Counted from the first letter of the stretch, positions 25,758 to 35,945 are shown. The stretch: 64,000 nt of DNA from Bryoerythrophyllum caledonicum (GCA_963971425.1 OZ020515.1:32995856-33059855), one strand, 5' to 3'. Notes: generated from the sequence alone by a model not told the origin. A program made the numbers and translations.

Positions 25758-26552
25758 TTAGGAACGGAGATTCTGATAGGCTTGAATTGCGTTACAAATA
25801 CTCGCAGCCTGACCACACGTCTTCTGATCATTATAGAACATCTCCCGACCCGAGGGATGTTCAGCACGATACTGCGCTAGGCCACCCGAAAATTGATGAA
25901 GGTCAGAGAGATATGGTAGCAATTCCTCCAGCAGTACAGAATCATGTCTCGCGCCATCGTGGTTGTGCGACCATGACGGAAGAAGAAGGACGTTCTCCGG
26001 CAAATTGAGCATGTGCTTAATCGGGCTATCGTCAATGACAAGCGTATTTGACGGAGTATACTCACGGCCCAACCTATTAAAGAGATGGTTCGATAACGTC
26101 TTCAAGAAGATGTCCTTCTGAGTGCCAAATTCCTTCATGTAGATTATTCTGTTACCGACTCTACGCTCGGGAACCCTATCGCAACTCTCCTGACCAAAGA
26201 TCCTGAGAGGATACGCAAAACTATGCTGAAAATGATATTGACATATCTCACGTGTTGTAGATTCCATCATTGAACTCCAGATCGTGATGGTGGCAATCTT
26301 AGACAACTTCGTAAGGAATTCAGCACAACCAGGGCGCACCCGAACAAGCTTAGGGCCTACTTCGGCCGGCAGCGAGGCCGAGTGAATGGACGGGATAGAG
26401 CCCCTGGACCCCCTGGCCTGCCACGATGGCTTACAAGTGCATAGAATCCCATTTAGGTCCAGCACAACATTCAACCATCTGCCCTCGGAATCTGAATAGA
26501 CTCTAGGTATTTCTTCTAAATTACTGGCACCACTTATTGATGCCTCGCAGAC
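25758..26552 (-). CDS. Exon 5: FCP1/NLI-type phosphatase-like domain
   Basis: The C-terminal 264 residues of the minus-strand gene form a HAD-superfamily FCP1 homology domain. Strand 1 reads NVVLDLNGILC; then VRPGCAEFLTKLSKIATITIWSS (the FCP1-type V.RPG..EFL and .(I/V)W(T/S)S segments) and TLVIDDSPIKHML (acidic motif III/IV). Family members dephosphorylate phosphoserine, for example in the RNA polymerase II tail, using DxDx(T/V). Here the second Asp is Asn (DLNG). From memory that also occurs in many plant FCP1-like proteins, so catalysis is doubtful and a binding role is possible. The acceptor is taken at CCGAACCAG|GTC (phase 0). Stop TAA at 25758. It could be mistaken for a captured host gene, but its exon joins in phase to exon 4 and it sits inside the transposon's TIRs. 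Confidence 0.75.
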   Translation of the reverse strand, partial: VCEASISGASNLEEIPRVYSDSEGRWLNVVLDLNGILCTCKPSWQARGSRGSIPSIHSASLPAEVGPKLVRVRPGCAEFLTKLSKIATITIWSSMMESTTREICQYHFQHSFAYPLRIFGQESCDRVPERRVGNRIIYMKEFGTQKDIFLKTLSNHLFNRLGREYTPSNTLVIDDSPIKHMLNLPENVLLLPSWSHNHDGARHDSVLLEELLPYLSDLHQFSGGLAQYRAEHPSGREMFYNDQKTCGQAASICNAIQAYQNLRS

Positions 26553-29500
26553 CTGGTTCGGAAACGCCAGGAGAACGAACAATATTACTAAAGATTCATT
26601 AACAACGACAAGTCAACATAATGTAGAACGAAGAGAGCAAACGGGGGGGAAGCAACATGGGGAAGCGCAGAGAGTGGATAGTGTTAGAAGAGCACCTCGA
26701 GAACTTCACCGTCTTGAAGCAATTCGTTTCGGACCCCCATTGATTCCAATGAAACTTGGACGGTGTCAAGGGCCCTCGACTGCTCCAGAACCATTTGGGG
26801 GCACGGTTCCGGGACAAGAAGAGCGGGCTCCTGGACAGGAGAATCACGATTGATCTCGTCTACGAGCACGGCCGAAGATTGGACGACATCCTCTACGACT
26901 GGGACTACAGTTTGGACGACCTCATCTACGATTGGTTGAGCAATTGCGTCATCACCAAAACTAAGATCTGAAAAAATTCAACAACTTCAACCCATCAGCT
27001 CATGCGCACATTGGACACTGATACAATGTCAGAGTCGTCACATGTCAAGCAGTTTAGCTCGAGTCGAGCTAAAGTGATCACTGAGCACTGTAATATTAAC
27101 AAAAATATTGGAGTACAAAATTGGACATTTACAAAATGTTCTGGCTCTATACATTCGCAACTACGTTACACTAACCTGACGATGAGCTGGGGACATCAAC
27201 GACAGAATCGTCCCGAGCGGGCGACTTCGGGGAGGAAGAGGGGCGGGTCGGCGGGGACGGGGGATCAGGCAGCGATTGAGCTCCCGTGGAGACGGGGGAG
27301 GAACCCGCCGGAGACGGCATAAGCGAACCGCGAGGCAGACTTCTAGTCTCATCGTCACCTGAGATTGGAGGCTAAGGGATCGTAGAATTCACTACGGTTT
27401 GTGTCGTGGCGACAGGAGGCATAGTAGCCGTCATGAATCTCGGCATCATCAGCATCATGTCGTTATGCCTCTGGTCCTGGTCCCTCTTCATCTCCTCGTC
27501 ACGCCTCCGCTGCATATCCCTGAACTCCTCGTCACGCTCCGCCAGCCGCTGCTCCATCAACCTCATCCGGGTGGCCTCCTCTTCGAGCTTCTTCTCGAGG
27601 GCGATAAACCTGATGTCATCCTGAGCACTGCTTGCAGTTGCCAACGGTGAGCGGCCGGTCGCGCTGGCAACTTTTCTCTTCTTGGCTGCGGGGCGAGCGG
27701 ATGACTCACCCAAGGTCAGAGCTGAATGAGGCCTCTCGGAGATATCAAGCGATTCGAACTCCACGAAATGGAGCCGCTGCCGCGAGGTACCCATTGTCTC
27801 TCCCGCTTCAGACTGAGAGCCACTATGAAGCTCCGCCGGAGTGTTGGTATCGAAGTCATCATGTGAATCGGCATCAGGTGTAACCGTACTGGTGCTCGGG
27901 CACACACCAATGGGGCTCGGGACCACATCCTCCTCCTCCTCCTCATCGACGAGATCGATAATCACTTTCCCCTTCCCCTTGGCAACAGCCTCTCCAAGCT
28001 CGGGGAAGATCTCCGCGCTGATGTGATATGAACCAATAACGAAATCGGCCCGATCCAACGTCAACGCTACATCCTGGGCGTCGTCCAGGTCCTGCTCATC
28101 GGTGTCGTGGGATATGCAGAATGCCTCCAGATCCAACATCTGCACACCAATGGATTAAACAAGTTACACTTTAGATCGATTTGAGCTAAAGTGAGCACAG
28201 AAGAACACTGATATGAAAACGCAGCCATTAAAACATGGAAGAATATGACGCGATTGAGGAATGCTAAAAAACCATATAAGTATAAGCCGGCACTTTACCT
28301 CGACTCGAGCTAAAGTGCCACGCTACAAAGCATGAGAGACGACCTCTCTGAAACAATACATTCACAGTCAGAGAGAGGGATCAACAGTTTAGCTCGAGTC
28401 GAGCTAAACTGCAAGGATACTCACCACACTCGCAGTCAGTAATTTCGTCCCGCAAAAGAGCTGGACAGTAGAATCCCCTTTCTTGCAGAACAGCTCCAGA
28501 ACCTTGATGAAGAACTCCATTCTCAGCTCATTCATGTTCATGGAGTACGCCAGCTCGTTGTACTTGCGTAGCTTGGTGTGCAACACATGCTCCGGAGCTG
28601 CATAGATCTTCTTCACGGCCGGGATCTGCGTAAGCTCTTTCTTGAAGAGAAAGAGGAGGCGAACCGGGTCGAGAGCGTTGTTGGTCTTCGGCACGAATCC
28701 CCCCAAGCGCTCGTTGTCGGAGGGAAGATACTTCGACTGCAGGACGTCGTACGCATGGCACAACGACGGGCCCTCAGCAAACGCTGTCACTTGAAGGTGT
28801 GACTGCTCGTCGCCGCAAATGAAGAGCCACGCTGGAAGACCGGTGAGAGAAGGCTGCCCTTTCGATGCGAACATTGTCATGAACTCGTCGAAGAAGGGCT
28901 TCTCCAATGATGACGTCGCCTTCCCTGCGAACCCAGGGATATTACGGAAGTCGATGATGCCGAGCTTCACGTTGCAGCCCAAGTTACGCCACGCATCCGA
29001 GGGCCATCCACCGAGCGAGTTGGTTGCCGCCTTGTATGGACGAAAGTGCAAGGCCCCCACAGGTGCAACAAACCGCACCCGCACATCGAGGAAGACTCTG
29101 AAGAACTCTTTCGCATACGGAGAGAGATCTTCACATTTGCAGTTGCGAAATTGCGTCTGCCTTGAGTTTGCGTAGTACGAATCCGATGGACCCCAATCCA
29201 AGAGGGCACGCTTCGAGGCCTTGCTGACGTTGTAGTCCTTCTTGAACTTTCGCCAGTTGGAACGACTGTACGCCCTAGTGCTGTTGAAGAAGGCGAGCTC
29301 CGGCCTGATCAACTGAAGCTCCATCCGAGCGACCTCCTTCCTCTTCCTTCGATCGACCCAGTCCCGGGCGCTGTAGCAATCCTCCAGCACTGATTGCGGC
29401 TGCTTTACAACCACCTTTGGATAAGGTAGTTTTCGCGATGGCGCTGATCGATTAAGAATATGCTTACACAGCGTTGCGTGATCAGCCTCGGTCATATTGC

Positions 29501-31449
29501 CGAAAAATTTGAAGAACTCGCGCGTCAATATCCCATCTTTCTCAGGCACCCAAGACTTGGCGTCCTTAAACTTCGACAAGGGCGACGTTGTTGAATCCAC
29601 GTTGATGAGGTCGCCTTGTGCCGCCGAAGAGATGACATCCGACCAGAGCTTGAAGGTCTCATCGGACGAGGTGATAATCTTCACCTCGTTCGTAATCGAG
29701 AGCTCCTTCGCCTTTCCGGCTTTCTTGAGCGCTGCCTGGCTTTTGGCGACGTCAATCATTGCGAAGCGCTCACGAACCGCGTTTAGAAATGGCTGCGCAG
29801 AACATTGGCAGTGTTGATTTAGCGTACAACCACTGAGGGGAAAAAAAGCAAACCAGCAGGAACCAAAAATGCAGGTTAACTCGAGTCGAGCTAACTTGGA
29901 ACCGGAGAGTGTACACTCTAAGTGCTCGAATCTGTATACAGAACTATACTAAGAAGGACAAGCACTGAAGTTACCTCGAGTCGAGCTAAAGTGCATGACC
30001 GTGGTTAAGATTAATTACCTCAAACTTCTTGTCATTGGCAATCTCCACTGCCGTTCTCCGACCTGATCTATGGGACCCGTGAATGCCTGCGGCGGAGTGC
30101 TTCGGCATCGGTCTTCCAGCTTGGATCCACAACGCGCGAGAGCCAAGGATATTTGTTGCCCACGTCGGCTTGAATTGGACCAAGTGATTTACGCGATTAT
30201 AATACGCGGAAATCTTCCTCAGCTTCTCAGGGTCCTCCGTCCAGACAATGTAACACTGCCATGTCCGGAAGTGCCTTCTCATAACCTCCGGCACGGTACC
30301 GTTTATCATCGACTTTGATGCAGCAACGCTGTGCTGGCCGTTGATGATATAGAAGTCGCAGTCGCTGAGCTCCTCAACCTTCGTTGACATATGATCGAGC
30401 TTGGGCATGACGCAGAGAGTCTGCTTCTGAGTCTTGTCCGGCATTTCGAGGTAGTAATGCTTCAACTCCTCCATACCGCGAGGTTCGAATGCACGGATCG
30501 TCCACTCCGGCGGTGCATTATGCAGCCTCATCACATCAAGCTCGATCTTCATCTCTCTGTCTCCTTGGAAAAAACAGCTCTGAGACTCCGTCTAGAATTT
30601 CTGATATATCTGTTGGACGTTGGTGTAGTCTGTTACCTCTCCGAATCCGAGCGCCGAAGGGAGTTCCAACAGTGCAGAGGCCATCGAATTGGCCAACTCT
30701 TCCTCTGAAACGAGTTTCGTCTTCTTCCTGGAAGAAGTCTCCGGCTTCTTGGCAGCTGAGCGCTTCTTGACGGGAGACGCTGACAGCGTGTTGCGCAGGG
30801 TGCTTCGACTTGCTCTTGCACCTGGAGTTCTTACCGGTACCGATGCTTGACTTATATTCTGGCTACCTGTTACGGCACCAGAAACTACCAAAAGTTCTAT
30901 TGGGCGCCTAGATGCGATTAATTTCGCCTTCTCAAGAGCGGCAAAAGTACTCATTCTGGAAAGAATGACGCGGAGTTTGTTCGCGACAGCCTTTGCTTTC
31001 AGCGGCTGACCACTACTAGTCTCCCATTTCTTTTGGGAGATTTCCTGGTTGACCTGAGCCACTATGTCATCAAACTGTGACCCCCTAAGAGAACTGACTA
31101 AGTCGATGATATAGAAGGGAGACGAAGTATTGTTCACTACAATAGTGAACATATAAGGATCGACAGACTCAGTGGTTATCTCACACGACAACTTCACTAT
31201 ATCGTTATCTTCGTGGACTACATCAATGATTTTGGTCTTGAAGTCGATGTGCTGGGGTTCATGGATATCACCAGCGAAGGTCTGACCAAACACTAGATTC
31301 TCAGTGTCGGGGGCCCACAGCAACGTCCACTTCAGTGTCATCGAAGGATCCTTGAGCTCCCAGCAATCTAAGTGGTTGTTGTCGTCTCCATCGTCATCGT
31401 CAATGTCGACAGGCTTTGGCTGGAAGAAGTGCTGCAGTTGAGACACCAT
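25758..31449 (-). CDS. Five-exon transposon gene: ParB-like, methyltransferase-like, coiled coil, FCP1-like
   Basis: Exons 31449-30019, 29792-28425, 28139-27176, 26967-26696 and 26552-25758 add to 4,830 nt, an exact multiple of three (1,609 residue positions, counting two in-frame TAG codons). Every junction has GT...AG ends and compatible phase. Motif copies fall in introns 1, 2 and 3 and not in exons. Introns are 226, 285, 208 and 143 bp, normal plant sizes. The neighbour is the divergently transcribed transposase-like gene about 8.9 kb away. The combination of a DNA-binding ParB-like fold, a methyltransferase-like fold and an FCP1-like domain suggests a chromatin- or DNA-modifying accessory protein. 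Alternatives are several separate genes, or decay with loss of function. The two TAGs mean this copy may be inactive. Confidence 0.6.
26696..26967 (-). CDS. Exon 4: acidic linker of the minus-strand gene
   Basis: Acceptor TTTTTTCAG|AT is excellent and restores the codon begun in exon 3 (G|AT, Asp). The exon reads DLSFGDDAIAQPIVDEVVQT and on to LLQDGEVLE: an acidic, Val/Glu-rich linker without a known domain. The donor used in this model, GAG|GTGCTC, is weak, so the 3' edge is the least certain of all joins. Keeping the frame (phase 0) into the FCP1-like exon supports it. Confidence 0.55.
27051..27077. repeat. 27-bp near-palindrome in intron 3
   Basis: Full core TTAGCTCGAGTCGAGCTAA, centre G, in the intron 26968-27175 of the minus-strand gene. 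Confidence 0.85.
27176..28139 (-). CDS. Exon 3: end of methyltransferase-like fold, coiled coil, Pro/Ser tail
   Basis: Acceptor TGTGCAG|ATG, phase 0. The exon opens MLDLEAFCISHDTDEQDLDDAQDVAL. Joined to exon 2 this resembles the strand and acidic residue after the SAM-binding motif of N6/N4 DNA methyltransferases (position of (G)xEhDxxxxxxA). Residues ~1107-1170 of the model form a charged coiled coil (LEKKLEEEATRMRLMEQRL, MQRRRDEEMKRDQDQRHND). An in-frame TAG at 27372-27374 is followed in the same frame by about 65 more Pro/Ser-rich residues up to donor TCAG|GTTAGTG. A nuclear, DNA- or protein-binding linker role is inference. It is preceded by an intron holding three motif copies. Confidence 0.65.
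28164..28411. repeat. Three near-palindromes in intron 2
   Basis: Copies at about 28164-28190 (diverged), 28291-28317 and 28385-28411 (near-perfect) in the intron 28140-28424. The last lies only ~10 bp inside the donor. Confidence 0.8.
28425..29792 (-). CDS. Exon 2: N6/N4 DNA methyltransferase-like domain
   Basis: 456 residues, opening PFLNAVRERFAMIDV after acceptor TGCGCAG|CC and ending before a consensus donor GTG|GTGAGT. The C-terminal part reads FFIKVLELFCKKGDSTVQLFCGT. This resembles the C-terminal motif I of beta-type (permuted) adenine-N6/cytosine-N4 methyltransferases (xxL..F..xGDxVxDPFxGSGT). Earlier, LGIIDFRNIPG (about residue 765 of the model) sits where the catalytic DPPY/SPPW motif IV is expected but lacks PP, and LPAWLFICGDEQSHL fits the following strand. 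So the fold is suggested but methylation activity is doubtful. Its place right after a ParB-like fold recalls bacterial and phage ParB-methyltransferase fusions. This is homology by eye, moderate to low certainty. Confidence 0.55.
29870..29996. repeat. Two near-palindromes in intron 1
   Basis: Copies at about 29871-29897 (GTTAACTCGAGTCGAGCTAAC) and 29969-29995, both inside the intron 29793-30018. Confidence 0.8.
30019..31449 (-). CDS. Exon 1: acidic/basic N-terminus and ParB/sulfiredoxin-like domain
   Basis: The start is taken as ATG at 31447-31449 (MVSQLQHFFQPKPVDIDDDDGDD), just inside a possible acceptor GTTTGTACAG near 31470; an upstream non-coding exon is possible. After the acidic stretch come a beta-rich region and a Lys/Arg/Ser-rich segment (SPVKKRSAAKKPE, nuclear-localisation-like). 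The frame carries one in-frame TAG (30592-30594) and continues in the same frame. Residues ~345-450 hold DFYIINGQHSVAASKSM, matching the ParB/Srx-fold signature (V-I-D/N-G-x-H-R-x-x-A), then WQCYIVWTEDPEKL. Known folds of this type bind DNA or nucleotides and some cut DNA. Ends at donor GAG|GTAATT. Confidence 0.65.
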
Positions 31450-31535
31450 CCTGTCCCTCTCAGATCTGTACAAACACGAAACGGAGCACAAATATTAGAT
31501 TGTTTTAATAATCATCCGATTAGGATGGCGAGGTC

Positions 31536-31563
31536 ACACATTAGCTCGACTCGAGCTAATGTG
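31536..31563. repeat. Near-palindrome upstream of exon 1
   Basis: CATTAGCTCGACTCGAGCTAATG, a fully symmetric-armed copy about 90 bp upstream of the proposed start codon. Another good copy is at about 31863-31888 and a diverged one is centred at 32228. Confidence 0.85.
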
Positions 31564-31640
31564 TAACTGAATACAAGTATGTAAATAATGCTCTGCAAGA
31601 AAATCTAGTCAATTTGACCGTTCGCTAAGACGCTTACAAT

Positions 31641-31807
31641 CAACTCATGCCTGCTTCTCGTTCAACTCTCAGAACTGTGAAAGAGCTTCAGGTCACACTC
31701 AAATCACTCACGAACCTCACTCTTTGAGGTTCTCAAGTGGTTGGAGCGGGACTGAAGCTCTTGCACGATTTATGAGAGGTGAACGAAAAGTAGACGTGAG
31801 TTGAGTT
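31641..31807. ncRNA. Long imperfect hairpin, copy 1
   Basis: The two halves are near reverse complements over ~75 bp each. Left-arm phrases CAACTCATGCCTGCTTCTCG, TTCAACTCTCA and AAGAGCTTCAG pair with CTGAAGCTCTT, TGAGAGGTGAA and CGAAAAGTAGACGTGAGTTG on the right arm, with scattered mismatches and a short loop near GAACCTCACTCTTTGAGG. A plant miRNA-precursor-like or foldback-element shape; whether it is transcribed is unknown. Confidence 0.45.
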
Positions 31808-31967
31808 AGGAGACTGCAATTACACCAATGTATCAATGTTGTATTCAAGTTTTAGCTTCATCTTTAGCTCGACTCGAGCTAAAGTGCTCATGCATGGATT
31901 GCATAGCTGAACAGTTCTGACACTTACAATATTCATTCAAACGAATTTCCTATACATCTATTTTCAG

Positions 31968-32128
31968 ATCATGGCTACTTATCGTTTAACTCTCAGAACT
32001 GCGAAAGAGCTTAAGTTTACCCTTAAATCACTCACGAACCTCACTCTTTGAGGTCCTCAAGTGGTTGAAGCGTGACTGAAGCTCTTGCTTACATGTGAGA
32101 ATTTGACGAGAAGTGGACATGAGTTGGG
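31968..32128. ncRNA. Long imperfect hairpin, copy 2
   Basis: A diverged duplicate of the hairpin at 31641-31807, ~320 bp away. It has the same middle (CACGAACCTCACTCTTTGAG) and again near-complementary arms (GAAAGAGCTTAAG with CTGAAGCTCTTGC; TCGTTTAACTCTCA with TGTGAGAATTTGACGA). The arms changed yet still pair. Confidence 0.45.
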
Positions 32129-32407
32129 TCGTCGATATCATTGGTTTACTATACCTTTGGAGTGTTTAAAGTCCGAGTGTTGTTGGGTTTGAGTTGTTTA
32201 AGTTTATGGTCATACACTTTAGCTCGATTCGAGGTAAAGAGTGTTGGCTTTACTGGAAGGCCATGACATTTTTCACACCGAGAGTTTGAAAGAAGTCATT
32301 ATGATTACTGTTCCTGTAGCCGGCCTTGGCGCAACCATAGACGTATAAAGTCGAACATTTCTGTTCGACTCAAGCTTTAGAGGGCCTCCATTGTGCACTA
32401 TTGATCA

Positions 32408-32748
32408 CACTTTAGCTCGAGTCGAGCTAAAGTGCCCTCTCCAGTGTGCTTTATTGGCCATAGTTTACCTCGAGTCGAGTTTAAATAAAGCCTAAAGAGC
32501 ACTGGAGAGCGCACTTTATCTCGAGTCGAGGTTAATGCAGCCACAAGAGCACACGGGGGATCTCACTTTGGCTCGACTCGAGCTAAAGTGTGGGCCATAT
32601 TGCTCAGTGGTGGCCCCACTTTAGCTCGAGTCGAGCTAAAGTGTGACCCATTTTGCACAGTGGAAGCCCACTTTAGCCCGAGTCGAGCTAAAGTGTGGAC
32701 AGTAGTGCAATATCGATGTCCCAGTTTAGCTCGACTCGAGCTAAACTG
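32408..32748. promoter_or_regulatory. Phased array of seven near-palindromes (52-bp steps)
   Basis: Centres at 32421, 32474, 32525, 32577, 32630, 32682 and 32735, i.e. steps of 53, 51, 52, 53, 52 and 53 bp (about five helical turns). Centre bases are G,G,G,C,G,G,C. Arms are mostly CACTTTAGCTCGA/TCGAGCTAAAGTG. It lies about 1 kb upstream of the minus-strand gene. Likely a multimeric protein-binding region (promoter/operator or transposase-binding); the role is inference. Confidence 0.75.
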
Positions 32749-34619
32749 TGTTCATTGAAGAGCATATTTATTGCAGTTTGTGCAGATCCGTCTTTCGTTA
32801 TATGATATTGAAGGCGTAGGGTTTAGGGCTCCTGGATGAGAAGCATGGATTTTACCTTTCAGCCATTAATTATGAACCTGAATCCCAGACAATTTCTGGT
32901 CGAACTAGAAGTCCTGCAACAACGATAACAAACCCACACACACAAAATCAAACAAAGTAGCACATGGAAACCAACACATTGAAATCATTCACAATGAAAT
33001 CAACACTTTGAAATGAGCACATTGAAATTAACACATTGAATTCAGCACATTGAATTTAGCAATTGAAACCACGACATTGAATTCAATGTGCACATCTAAA
33101 CTAGCACAAACCACGACAAAAAACCACAAACCACCACAAACCACCACATTCAAACTACCACATTCAAACCACCACATTGAATACACAATCTCATCTACCT
33201 TCTCACACATACATCAAAAGCAATGCTATCATATTGTTTCAATACATCATATCTAAAGCAAAACTACACAAATATCAAAAGAAATGCAAGACTGAATGAG
33301 TGCAGTTACCTTTAAAACTATGAAATCCGACTGAAAAAGCTGCAAGTCTTGTTCCTTCTTCACGTCAATCCTCTGAGCACCGCCGTTTCAGACTGTACGT
33401 GCTCACAGAAACTCGCAGAAACTCGCACACACTCACAGAAACTCCTAGAAACTCACACACTCACAGAAACTCCTAGAAACTCACACAAACTCACAAACTC
33501 ACAGAAACTCACAGAAACCCTCACAATCTCACACAAACAGCCCTAAACTCCAGCGCTGCAGTGGACACGAACTCACACAATTAAGAATCACACGTCCTAC
33601 AAATCCTATCTGCAGGAAACCCTAACGTCCACGAAAGCCTAAACGCACGAAAGCCTAAACGCAGCAATACAATATACACAAACTTAACAGACCCTAAACA
33701 TTACGAAACCAACACAAACCGCAAACTTGCCTCAGAAAACAACAACGCCTAGACAAACACACACAAAACCACGACGAACCGACGCATAAACGCACAACCC
33801 TCACAAAACAAGAACGTACACGGACACACACAAAACTCACAGCAACGGAAAGGAAGAGAAAATGAGAGCGCCAGGAGTTTCTACGGTACCTTCGGGGGCA
33901 CCTAAAGCCGTGAGGGTCGAAACCCTGTGGCCGTGTGGTGCTCCCGAGATACCCTCGGGATACCCTTCGTGATATTCGGGTGAGACCCTCGGATATTTTA
34001 GATGGATGCACCACAAATTATTCACCTTCATTATTGATACCCGGAGTTTCAAGAATCCATTTTAATCTTTCTAATGTAAGTTCTAGATATTACGCGCGTG
34101 TTGTATTTCTGTACTCGTAAATTTCCTACGCAATTTTTCTTGGCCATTATCACTACAATTTTGCATATTCTGGGGCAACGAACAGATAGCAAAAGAAATG
34201 TGATTATTTCCAATTTCATTCGTATGATCTCAATTAAAACTTCTAAATTGGCATTTTCTCAATAATACACAAACTTGGATTGGACGGAAGTGAACGATTA
34301 TAGTCTTTACTGTTACAAATAGGATTATAGTGTTTAGTTTTCTGTCATGCTTTCAGTGGATCAGCTGGCTTTCACTAGACTGGATTTCAATTTCTGCATT
34401 ACAGAAGGAGTACATTCATTACCATCGATGTATATAAGTTCCTCCTACACCAATTATTAGGTGAAGCACACTTAAGAGAGTTTTAAAGCTACGATTTTAA
34501 GATTCTATTACTTTGAATTCACGTTTTGATTATTTATGAGTTTGATATTATATACTTTGAGAATCGAACTGACATTAAGTATGTTAAGACCACATCTTGC
34601 AATTGTATAATTATAAAAT
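32749..34619. other. Non-coding, short-repeat-rich spacer
   Basis: Between the two arrays. Holds ACATTGAA(A/T)T-type short repeats (32.97-33.19 kb) and CTCACAGAAACTC tandem repeats (33405-33530). A GC-richer stretch at 33.87-34.01 kb repeats ACCCTCGG / GATACCCTCGGG phrases. No credible gene. Confidence 0.6.
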
Positions 34620-34632
34620 AAATGTCGGTGCA

Positions 34633-34730
34633 CACTTTAGCTCTATTGGAGCTAAAGTGTGCATATTTTCTTTATAGTTTCCTACATTTCCTGATGGTGC
34701 ACACTTTAGCTCTAATAGAGCTAAAGTGTG
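34633..34730. repeat. Two outer-type near-palindromes
   Basis: CACTTTAGCTCTATTGGAGC-type copies centred near 34648 and 34716, part of a ~70-bp repeat also present at 37.38-37.52 and 43.48-43.65 kb. The arms keep TTTAGCTC/GAGCTAAA but the middle differs from the CGASTCG class. Confidence 0.8.
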
Positions 34731-34790
34731 ATTTTTTCTTTATTTTTCACTTCATTTTGCTTTTACTTTAACGGTACAAATCCAGTAGTT

Positions 34791-35178
34791 AGAGCATCTC
34801 CACCCCTGATGGGGAATTTTCCACGCCAGCGGGAAGGTGCCCAAGTTTGAGATGAAGGGAGGGGGGTTTACCCTTTTCCCCCCGCACCGTCACCGAATTG
34901 GCCACTGTGAGGGAACGCCAGCGCCCAACACTTACGCCATAGTAGGCTAATTTGTTTTGGGGTTTTTATTGATTTTTTTTAATTCCCTCGTGTAATTACA
35001 TGATTAAACACATGCTCCCGGGGAATTTTAGTCTCCCCTGTACTTTCTGTAAATTTATTGTTTAGAAGAACCGGCGCCGCCACTCCTGTGGGCCGATACA
35101 CCGGCCTAGGCCTCACGGAGTGGGCTTTACCGTGTTTATTCTCGCATCCCGGTCCCTCGGCCGCGGTGGAGATTCTCT
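34791..35178. mobile_element. Candidate MITE, 388 bp
   Basis: Ends AGAGCATCTCCACC (34791-34804) and GGTGGAGATTCTCT (35165-35178) are inverted repeats with one mismatch over 14 bp. GAGCATCTCCA-type ends are common in plant MITEs. Flanks TTA/TAT do not give a clean duplication. The interior is GC-rich near 35.07-35.16 kb. Confidence 0.5.
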
Positions 35179-35193
35179 ATTTCTAGTACACTA

Positions 35194-35800
35194 CTAGCAA
35201 TTGGCGCTTGCGTTGCAACGCATTAGTTCAACCATTTTCATGTAGTTTTTAAATCACAAAATATTAAAAAAAGAAAGGTAACAACAATCTACATAAAATA
35301 AAAATATATCTTTGAAACCTATGCATGAATTTTAATAATGTAATAGAATAGAATAGAAAAAAATTAATTACGTTTTAGATTTTTTTGCATTTTAACATGG
35401 AATTTCAAAAAGGTTATGAACGTCAAATTTGTAATTAAGAGTTTCAAATTTATTTTGGGTAAGCACAAATTGCAACACACAAATGCAAATTTCACACACC
35501 CACAAACTCAACTTGCAATTACAATCTCAATTTTATACACCCACAAACTCAATTTGCAATTACAATCTCAAAACTTGCAATCTTACCTCAAAACTTGTAA
35601 TTTCAATCTCCACAACTCGAATATGCAATTTTGTACCTCCAACTTTGTATGCCAACCTCCAAGATCACAACTCCAACTTCATTGCGTGGTTTTATATTAC
35701 AAACTATATTAAAGAAAAGATAACATGATTCACTGTGCGGTTGGCTGCACTGTTCCTAGCAATTGGCGCTTGCTTTGCAACGCATATGTCCAACCATTAT
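35194..35800. repeat. Direct repeat pair around AT-rich minisatellite
   Basis: CTAGCAATTGGCGCTTGC with following GTTGCAACGCAT and CAACCATT occurs at 35194-35240 and 35756-35800. Between them a ~45-bp unit (ACACCCACAAACTCAATTTG then CAATTACAATCTCAA) repeats at 35495-35580. Just after, a ~20-bp GGTTGACTACG/TTCACTGC phrase repeats at 35850-35945. Confidence 0.7.
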
Positions 35801-35945
35801 AATGACGTTTTTATAATACAAACTATAAATAATAAAAAGGTAACATGGTTCACTGCACGGTTGACTACGCAATTAACTGCGCGTTTGACTGCACTGTTTA
35901 TGTAGTTCACCGCACGGTTGACTACGTGGTTCACTGCGTGGAATA

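Noticed and set aside
25758-26552. Independent host FCP1-family gene
   Set aside because: Lies inside the transposon's TIRs, joins in phase to upstream exons and has an outer-type motif just past its stop.
27372-27412. Tiny intron removing the TAG at 27372
   Set aside because: The only candidate would be under 40 nt, shorter than plant introns; a plain in-frame TAG is simpler.
31410-31449. PCNA-binding box at SQLQHFFQPK
   Set aside because: Spacing fits, but the initial Gln is Val; too weak to call.
32408-32748. Transcription terminators or stem-loops of bacterial type
   Set aside because: Eukaryotic context, arrays upstream of genes, and no U-tract logic.
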